DNA from: Symbiodinium natans
Lineage: Eukaryota; Sar; Dinophyceae; Suessiales; Symbiodiniaceae
Length of the DNA: 64,000 bases
NCBI GenBank assembly: GCA_905221605.1
Contig: CAJNDS010002182.1
Location: forward strand, 62,001 to 126,000
Direction of reading: 5' to 3'
Shown here: piece after piece, positions 57,560-64,000 of the stretch
How the letters are laid out: every line of letters begins with the position of its first letter
How positions within the stretch are numbered: position 1 is the stretch's first letter
The notes under the pieces: generated by a model
Told to the model about the DNA's origin: nothing
The model's input: only the letters and a program-made list of their open reading frames with translations
The model's database searches: none
Position numbers and translations under genes: made by a program

Positions 57560-57835
57560 TGCTTTCGAATCCGTTAAGCTGAAGGGCTTCAAATCCGTCG
57601 CAAGCTTAAAGGGGGCACAGCACCGCGTTCTTAAAAGTTGGAGAACCCCACAGGATGCACGTTCAGGCGCCTTCAAATCCGTCAAGCTGAGAAGAAGAAG
57701 ATCAAGAAGAAGAAGAAGAAGCAGGTAACTCCACAGGGGCGTTGTTCCGCAGCGTTCAAATTAAGGGAAAACTTTAAAGAACGCACGTCCGGCGTGTTTC
57801 TGCGGCGTTCCAAATCCGTCAAGCTGAGAGCGAAC
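57560..57835. repeat. dispersed AAATCCGTCAAGCTGAGA motif, four copies, with (GAA)n tract
   Basis: Variants of TTCAAATCCGTCAAGCTGAG occur at about 57565, 57588, 57671 and 57807. The last two are preceded by related GCACGT-CGGCG-type sequence, so the duplicated unit is about 136 bases. A GAA/AAG trinucleotide tract lies at 57690-57720. The 113-codon frame at 57638-57979, rich in Lys here, reflects this tract and is probably not a gene. Confidence 0.75.
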
Positions 57836-58260
57836 CCATCGGATGTTTTTTTGGCGGTAAGCTCCTTTCCACGTTGGCAAATTAGTGGGAGCGCAGCAAC
57901 AGCCTGGGCAAGAGTGTCCGTGCAATTAATTGTGGGCAGGTTAATGTTAGTTTCAGGTGATCACGCAAATGCACTTTAATGCTGGGAAATTGTGTCGCAA
58001 AACCAATAGGTTTTTTGGACCGTGAGCGTCTGTCCTACCAGGGTGATACTGTCCGTGTGGAGTTGTTTTGTTGGCTGTATGTCAGTCTGTGCAAATGTGG
58101 TAAAATGTTAAATGTGTGTTGCAGATCTTGTGTGCAAATTTGGAAAGGCTCTGTTACAGCCTTTGGAGTTGAGTGTGGCAAGAATCCAAAGTTGTTCTTT
58201 TGGAGAATTTGCGGACGAGACATACTGGTTAGATTTAATGGTAAAGATTTAAGCTGGAGT

Positions 58261-58358
58261 TCAAAGTTTTGGGGTTTTAGGGTTGGGGTTGGAAGTTTTT
58301 AGGTTACAGTTTGGGGTTTTCAGAGTTTTAGAGTTTGGGGTTTGTGGTTTTTAGGTTG
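58261..58358. repeat. degenerate telomere-like G/T-rich tract
   Basis: Repeated TTTTAGGGTTGGGGTTGG and TTTGGGGTTTTC-like units over about 100 bases, all with the G-rich strand on plus. The tract is too degenerate for an active telomere and may be an interstitial relic or simple repeat. Confidence 0.5.
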
Positions 58359-59029
58359 GGTTGAACCAGTTAAATGCCACGCCTGGTAAATTTTTTGAAT
58401 TTTTGGAAGGATTTTCATGTCTCAAATTAACTCCGTTTGCCAGAAGAAAATACGCGATTCTTCACGGAGAAGCCCTTGGACGTTGCACGCCTTCAACTGG
58501 CACGGTTGAATTCGTGTCAATTTTCGACCTGAGACGGCGCTTGTTTCAAAGTGTTTTGTTGACTCTGGTTTTGTAATTTGTTTTCTGGTTTCTGCACTCA
58601 CAGCAGCGTGCACGTTGCGTTCCTGAGCTGCGCTCCCTGCAGATTGTCCGTCGAAACATATCCATTTTTGCAGGACCGACGCAGAGTTTAACTTCCAGGA
58701 CATTTGTGCAAAACTTTGTTGGAAGAAGACCGGAGAGACTCCGTGTTTCTGCCATTTGCGTGTTGTTTCCAAGTTGATAAGTTTGTTTGGTTTCCGGTCG
58801 GTAAAAATTTGCTGTTCGAGTTGACTGAGCTTAACGAATGGCGTGGAGTGGGAATCGAATCCGTCGGAAGAAGCGAAGCGACAGGAGGCCGTGATCGTTC
58901 GAGTCGGTAGCCGTCTGGGCCGTCGTGGGCACGAGTTCTGTCACCTCAGCCAGCACGGACCAGCTCGTTATCACTTCCGAAGCACCAGTGTCCGGCAAAG
59001 AAATCAAGAATTGAATAGTTGATGATTCA

Positions 59030-59580
59030 AGTTTGATTGAGTTCGATGATGAGGCTTAAAATGACCACGGTTGGGCGCAAGTTCGGTGCTATTCAGTGTT
59101 CATCATCGAATCTGTTCATCGTCGATCAAGCGAATCATTAATCAATGACTCGTTGTCATGATTCTTATGAGCTTATGATTTTATGATTCGACTAAGTCGA
59201 TGTTCAGTAAGTTCGTTTAAGTGAAGTTTAGGGGAAGTGAAAGTCAAGCGTCAAAGTCAGGGTCAGCAAGGAAAAGCCAGAGAGTCGGTCTTTTCGTGAG
59301 TCATTGGGTTCCACGTGGATTTCGAAGAATCCTGATCATGATTGATTGAAAATGCGTTTGAAGACTGCTTGAAGTGGGTAACATTGACGTAACATATTAC
59401 CATTTTGTTTACAGTTGTATATGTATATGTATATGAATCATTTGAAGAACGAACGGGATTCATCCGCATTTAACCCTTTAACATGATGACATGATGGATG
59501 ATGAATGATTATGATTGATGGATGGATCGATGAATCGGATTCGGAAAAAACGGGTCGACACATATTGCTCGGTCATGCAG
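59030..59580. other. AT-rich stretch with ATGAT/GATG simple repeats
   Basis: Repeated TGATTC, TTATGA and GATGGATGGATCG elements occur near 59110-59190 and 59478-59540. The base composition resembles intron or intergenic sequence of the gene that follows. No frame of note. Confidence 0.5.
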
Positions 59581-59671
59581 GCTTGGCGGTTTACCACCAC
59601 TCCTCCGGTCAGTTTGTCGCCAAAGATGATGCCACAGCTTGCTGGCGCCGCCAGTCCTACTCGACCAGGAA
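59581..59671 (+). CDS. possible isolated exon of 91 bases
   Basis: The stretch follows GGTCATGCAG (a candidate 3' splice site) and ends at GGAA before GTGAGTGAG (a strong-looking GT donor). In between, one frame is open and reads LAVYHHSSGQFVAKDDATAC then WRRQSYSTR, with ordinary amino acid variety. It lies 380 bases before the start of the ubiquitin-like/LRR gene in the same orientation, but that gene has its own clear start, so this would belong to a different transcript. A 66-codon frame follows at 59695-59895. No family is recognised. Confidence 0.25.
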
Positions 59672-60051
59672 GTGAGTGAGATGTTCAAAGCTTCTTGTTG
59701 GGGCCTGCGATTTCCATGAAAACTGCTGATAGCAGTTGTACATATTGCAATGAAGTTGATAGAGACACCGTGTCAGTAAACTGTCAGGTTCTGCTAGATG
59801 TGTGTATGTTCCAAGGAAAAGACAAGGGCCTCAGGTTCCAATTTACTGATGCAAGGTCATCGACTGGTTGGATAGGTTTTTCAAGCTGGAAGTGATTTGA
59901 GTTGCGCGAAGTGAATCGGAACTGTTGATGTTTTGTTTCAGTTGTTTTTTACTTTCGACGGAACGGTTGAATTTTCAATGCGTAAACCAACGGAATCGAG
60001 CTTGTTAAGGCTCAAGCGGTTGTCGTTTTTTGGAGTCCAACTGTTGCCGCC

Positions 60052-61584
60052 ATGAACATCAACGTTGAACTGATGAGTGGCACGGCTTGCCCCTTGGAAG
60101 TGCAGCAGGACCAAACAATTCGAGAGTTGAAAGAGATGGTGAAAGAGGCCTGTTGGTGGACTTGGCTTTGGGTTTGTTGAAGGTGATTCAATGTATTTTC
60201 CCAATAAATTGGTTCAGCTGCGAAGGATGTTTCCCGGTTTTTCCCAGGTGAGTGAAGCACATTATAGATATTATAGTTGCTTCAGATCAGTGCGCACTTA
60301 GACAGAAAACCTTGTTGATACTTTTCGTATTGTTTTGAGTATTGTTTCACGGTTTGCTGAGCAAACTCGGGGCGCCCGATACCTGCAGAGCATGGCACCT
60401 GGGAGGTTTTTTATCCGTCTGATGAGGAGGTCACACGAAAACTCCGGCATGTCGAGATGGCTCTTGACGGCAAGACGCTTGGTGCTCTTGGTGCTTTACG
60501 ATGCCCTTGGAGATTCAGAATGGGGTATAGAACTTGTCTAAGAGCTACCGCCTCGCTTAAAGGACAACCACACACGAAGAACTACCGAAATTCAACATAA
60601 TACAATATATACAGAATATATTTTGAGACGCCCATTAGTTTTTGTTTGTGTTTCCTTTCAATCAGGGCGTTGGACACCAAGCTTTCAACAAGTCGAGGAA
60701 CCTGAATGAGCTTGACACGACCATCTCGACTTGTATCGGGGAAGGTTCCAAAGTGCAGGCTGGGTAGCAGCAAAAACACATCTCTGTTCGGGGGTGTGGG
60801 GGGCTGTCACCCGAGAGGTTGCCATGTCTTGAAAGAATACCGCTCCTGTTCACAGGCCGTGTTCTCCATGAAGCCAACGGTCGAGTGTGCCAGTCTAGAG
60901 GATGCAGTGAAGTCCGGCTACCCCAAAGACGTGTTGTTTGACGTGAAGATCCCCGATGCTGCGACTCGAATTGGGGACAATGCTTTCGAAGACTGTGATT
61001 GCTTGGTTCGCCTTAGTATCCCAGATTCCGTGACAGAAATTGGAGACTGGGCCTTCTCTGGCTGCCGCTCTTTGACGAGCCTGACAATCCCAAATTCAGT
61101 GACACACATTGGGTACAATGCCTGCAGAGGCTGCAGATCTTTCATGAGCCTGACGATCCCAGATTCGGTTACAGAAATTGGTGAGGATGCCTTTTCAGGC
61201 TGCAGCTCTTTGACAAGCCTGACGATCCCAAATTCAGTCACAGAAATTAGTGAGGGTGCCTTCGCGAGTTGCAGCTCGTTGATGAGCCTGACGATTCCAG
61301 ATTCAGTGACGCGCATTGGTGAGGATGCCTTCTCTGGCTTCAGCTCTTTGACAAGCCTGACGATCCCAAATTCAGTCGCAGAAATTGGCGAGGGTGCCTT
61401 CCGTGACTGCAGCTCTTTGATGAGCCTGACCATACCAGATTCAGTGACCCAAATTGGGAATAGTGCCTTCTCTGGGTGCGGCTCTTTGACGAGCGTGACG
61501 ATCCCAAAGTCACGAGAACATGATTGGCCTGAGCGGATCTTTCACAATCCGTCCATTCAGTGGACATTCACCGAGGGTCGCTGA
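60052..61584 (+). CDS. ubiquitin-like domain plus BspA-type leucine-rich repeat protein (three-exon model)
   Basis: Exon 1 (60052-60147) begins MNINVELMSGTACPLEV and ends LKEMVKE, the first half of a ubiquitin-like fold as in many Symbiodinium LRR proteins. Exon 2 (from 60391) continues with HGTWEVFYPSDEEVTRKL and ALDGKTLGALGAL. Its 3' end is unclear because the expected continuation (LGDSEWGIELV) lies in another frame from about 60493, suggesting a frameshift or a missed small intron. Exon 3 starts at 60856 after TGTTCACAG with AVFSMKPTVECAS and runs to TGA 61582-61584. It carries eight 23-residue LRR_5/BspA repeats (60952-61503) of the form PDSVTEIGEDAFSGCSSLTS-LTI, then a short C-terminal cap. 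Intron 1 would use a GC donor. AG at both edges leaves the junction ambiguous without changing the protein. BspA-type LRRs mediate protein binding. The partner and location are unknown, and no signal peptide was seen. The LRR exon is certain; the joins are inferred. Confidence 0.8.
60952..61503 (+). repeat. eight 69-bp LRR coding repeats with 138-bp higher-order unit
   Basis: Repeats are exactly 69 bases with no indel. From the second repeat on, odd and even units alternate: one type reads PDSV with SGC-SLTS and the other PNSV with CSSLMS (repeats 3, 5 and 7). The array therefore seems to have grown in steps of two repeats. Confidence 0.9.
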
Positions 61585-62423
61585 TCATTCTGAGCAGATG
61601 ATGCCCTGAAGCAAAAGAATTCATTGATGCGCTGAATCCAAAATGAACATGATTTGGGATTGAATCTACCCATTGTGAGCATCAACCAAAACTTAACAGA
61701 ATTCTTTGCGTTGACAACTGGTTTGGATTGGTGATTTGAATTCGAGCATGCACAAAGGTGAAGAATTCAGAAGAATTCATCATTCCGGTTATCCACAAAG
61801 AACTTCAGCTAACTTATAAGTAGTTCTACAAACCAACTGCAGAGCAACCATCAGGATGAATCAACATGAACATGTTAATCAAGAGGACATGAACAATACT
61901 GTACATGATAAACATGGGTCATCATAAACCATGTATCAGTAAAGCATTCATTTGGCATTCGTTTGGCATTCATGTGGCATTTTCCGAGCTTTCCAACCCA
62001 GCCGATGACCTAAGGTTCGGCTGACAGCATGGCAAGGGCTCGAATGGGACTTGGTGGAAGGCGGCATAGTCGGGACATGGTATAGCACGTTGTAGCCATG
62101 TATGAAGAAGCAGCAAATGTCTGGGTGTCTTTTTTTTGCATGTATTTTTAAATGAATATCAGTATATTGAAAATGATTAAAGCAGAGAACGAACATCTTC
62201 TTGCAGCTTGGCAACTACTCGTATGCACATCCTTTGGGCCCTAGGCCCCAGGTGATTTTGCAATAAATCATAATTAGGCTGTAGCATAACCAGTTGTTCA
62301 CACATATCTGAGAGTCCCACGGCCCAGATCCACACATCACGCGCAGTGGCGTGTGTGACACGAAGTGAACTAGAGAAGAGAGAAAAAACACGAAGCACCG
62401 GCAAAAATGCTTCATCCCGAAAA
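61585..62423. other. no recognisable gene; AT-rich
   Basis: Downstream of the LRR gene the sequence is AT-rich with short imperfect repeats such as TTCATTTGGCATTCGTTTGG near 61948. A minus frame of 88 codons (61948-62214) is unassigned. Confidence 0.45.
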
Positions 62424-62858
62424 TTAAAAGCCCCAATTCCTTAATCTATGGTCTCTCCCATGAAAGGTACAGGCAAGATGGCGAAGAGCAACGGGTTGCA
62501 AAAGGGGCCAACCACATACAGTGCCATTTGGGTGTGTTTTGCCATTGGATTTGCAATGCACAGCGACGGTAGTTGGCACGATCAACTCATCGGTGAGTTT
62601 GGAACGCTGGTTGATGACTTTACGGATCAAGGCGACATAATCCCTCGGGGTATCAGAACATTCAACCTCAAAGGGAGAATGAAACAACCCGAAAGCAAGC
62701 TCAAGGATTGAAACCTCATGACCCTCTGCAACTCTCCAGGTCAGGGACTGAAGAAAAGAAACAGCATTCCAGTTTTTCAAGGACAGCATATTTGGCAACT
62801 TTGGGTTGCTAGGTGGACCACAACTAGTTTTCCAAGCAAACTGGCAAGCAAGGAACAT
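62424..62858 (-). CDS. unassigned frame on minus strand, overlapped by a plus frame
   Basis: The minus frame of 144 codons has ordinary amino acid variety (for example SILELAFGLFHSPFEVECSD and YVALIRKVINQRSKL). An 87-codon plus frame at 62448-62711 (with YSAIWVCFAIGFAMHSDGSW) overlaps it and looks equally protein-like. Only one can be real. I recognise neither. The plus frame is in the same direction as the LRR gene. The sequence may be an exon of an intron-rich gene. Confidence 0.2.
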   Translation of the reverse strand: MFLACQFAWKTSCGPPSNPKLPNMLSLKNWNAVSFLQSLTWRVAEGHEVSILELAFGLFHSPFEVECSDTPRDYVALIRKVINQRSKLTDELIVPTTVAVHCKSNGKTHPNGTVCGWPLLQPVALRHLACTFHGRDHRLRNWGF

Positions 62859-63324
62859 CCCAATGCCACCGAGGAAATCGTAGCTGAAAATGTTCCAGAG
62901 GAGAGTTCACAGTCAGCAGCGCAACTTCAAAGGTAACATGTGGGGGTGTAGGAGTGCTTCCATTTCGCATTTGCGCAATCGAATTGTTTTTGTTTGTTTC
63001 ACGAGTTCCATGATGAGTATACTTGGCTTGAAATGGTGGCATGTAGTTCGAACGTTTCCGTCTTCGTGTGTCATTTGTGCCGAGTTTACTCCTGCGAAAG
63101 GGTACTGCACGCATGTGCACATGTTTGTAGGGGCGCATGCTTTGTGGCTTTTTTGCTTTGGTATGTTTAGCTCCATACCCAAATCCATCGAACATGGAAC
63201 TGGCCTGTGCCTTCGCCTGAAAGAGCGGTTGGCGAGCTTTCGTAGAAAGATCCCCCAGCGAAATTTGAGAACCGGAGACCCCAAGACCTACAATGTTGCC
63301 GCTTGCTGTGGCCATGGGAGCCAT
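62824..63324 (-). CDS. unassigned frame on minus strand, possible 5' exon
   Basis: The frame begins MAPMATASGNIVGLGVSGSQ at 63324 and continues ISLGDLSTKARQPLFQAKAQ, which looks like a real N-terminus with Ser/Gly-rich and then basic residues. After about residue 57 (near 63150) the character changes to Lys/His-rich, as if it had run into an intron. A 190-codon plus frame (62890-63462) overlaps it. No family is recognised. Confidence 0.22.
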   Translation of the reverse strand: MAPMATASGNIVGLGVSGSQISLGDLSTKARQPLFQAKAQASSMFDGFGYGAKHTKAKKPQSMRPYKHVHMRAVPFRRSKLGTNDTRRRKRSNYMPPFQAKYTHHGTRETNKNNSIAQMRNGSTPTPPHVTFEVALLTVNSPLEHFQLRFPRWHWDVPCLPVCLEN

Positions 63325-63462
63325 GGTGCAAGTCGGAGATGTTCATTCAGAAAGCTGCTTGGCCCGCATCCGGCTGTTTTTTGCAAGGAGCGCCATGAAC
63401 ACAAGATGGTCGGTTTTGGGGATGTCGTTTCACATGCAAAAGGTCAACGAATGGATTGTTAG

Positions 63463-64000
63463 GGCATACTGACGAGGCATCTCCATGTTGGAGGAGTTGG
63501 ATTTGCACCGTGCTGCCTTGTTGCAGGCCCAGCAATTTTCAAGATCCTGTTTCAAATCTGGTTGACGTGACCTTTGCGACTCTGTTGTTTAGATGCGCGC
63601 ATTCCCGTGCATTTTGAATTGTAGAAGCACTGGGAGGACAGTTCGTACCCAGCAGATGAGCTTCATGATGTGTCTTTGCGATGCTGGACTGCCGCTTGGA
63701 TCTCTCTTAGAAGCTCGAGACAGGAGCCTGGCCAACATGGACGAAATTTAAAGGATTCATGGGTTCATGGATTCATGGATGCATGCCATATTTTGACAGG
63801 TGGCCATGGATCCCCACAGTGATCCGGAGGTTCAGTGGCGATGCCGCTTCATTCTCGTGTTCCTTTTCGGCCAGGGCCAGCTGGTGCAGCCCATTTGCTG
63901 CAAAAGGCACAAAGCTTTCTTGGTATACTGCGCACGATGGCTGCAAACCCGTTGAAACGACACATGTCATGCAGCGAGGTTTCCGGAACAAAGTTGCGAG
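63463..64000. other. unassigned, window edge
   Basis: Short frames occur on both strands. A plus frame from ATG 63806 reads MDPHSDPEVQWRCRFILVF. A minus frame entering from the right edge reads RNFVPETSLHDMCRFNGFAA. Either could be a partial exon. A small GGTTCATGGATTCATGGATG repeat lies near 63760. Confidence 0.3.

Noticed and set aside
57638-57979. Lys-rich 113-codon frame as a nuclear protein
   Set aside because: The Lys run comes from a GAA/AAG microsatellite and the rest is made of a duplicated motif.
60918-61433. 171-codon minus-strand frame across the LRR exon
   Set aside because: It is the antisense shadow of the 69-bp LRR repeats, whose length is a multiple of three.

Overview
This looks like nuclear DNA of a dinoflagellate, most likely a Symbiodiniaceae-type alga. 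Four things point that way. (1) A gene at 60052-61584 joins a ubiquitin-like N-terminus to BspA-type leucine-rich repeats, a combination I know from Symbiodinium-type genomes, and its exon junction fits dinoflagellate GC-AG splicing. (2) A cluster of decayed non-LTR retrotransposon 3' ends at 44.0-46.8 kb carries the protein signatures typical of Symbiodinium LINEs. (3) There are short degenerate TTTAGGG-type tracts. (4) Gene density is very low, with dispersed, decayed repeats and no bacterial-style operons, rRNA or tRNA. The assignment rests on recognising families by eye, not on a search.

Layout. 0-19 kb is a mosaic of dispersed and locally duplicated repeats with no recognisable gene: family A (1-790 and 10685-11520), family B (905-1730, 2480-3390, 13210-14500) and family C (15950-16215, 16940-17690, 18053-18775), plus two CA-rich microsatellites. 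19-44 kb is mostly featureless. It holds microsatellites, a telomere-like tract near 23.25 kb and a probable decayed Ty1/Copia reverse transcriptase on the minus strand at 30.3-30.86 kb. 44.0-46.8 kb is a LINE graveyard with four 3' fragments, two of them tail to tail, followed by a short tandem repeat. 46.8-52.0 kb has only unassigned reading frames. 52.0-55.95 kb is the most structured stretch: an array of short palindromes whose two arms vary together, inside a roughly 1.85 kb tandem duplication that also contains a 51-bp (17-codon) minisatellite. 56-60 kb is lower in GC by eye, with simple repeats and possible isolated exons. 60.05-61.58 kb is the one confident protein gene. 61.6-64 kb has unassigned frames on both strands.

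No genes appear to work together as a system here. The best candidates for something new are the covarying palindrome array and its surrounding duplication, the two-strand coding symmetry of the inverted LINE pair, and the ubiquitin-like/LRR gene with its alternating two-repeat higher-order unit. Most long reading frames in the first 43 kb are probably chance or antisense frames, and I list only those that stand out.
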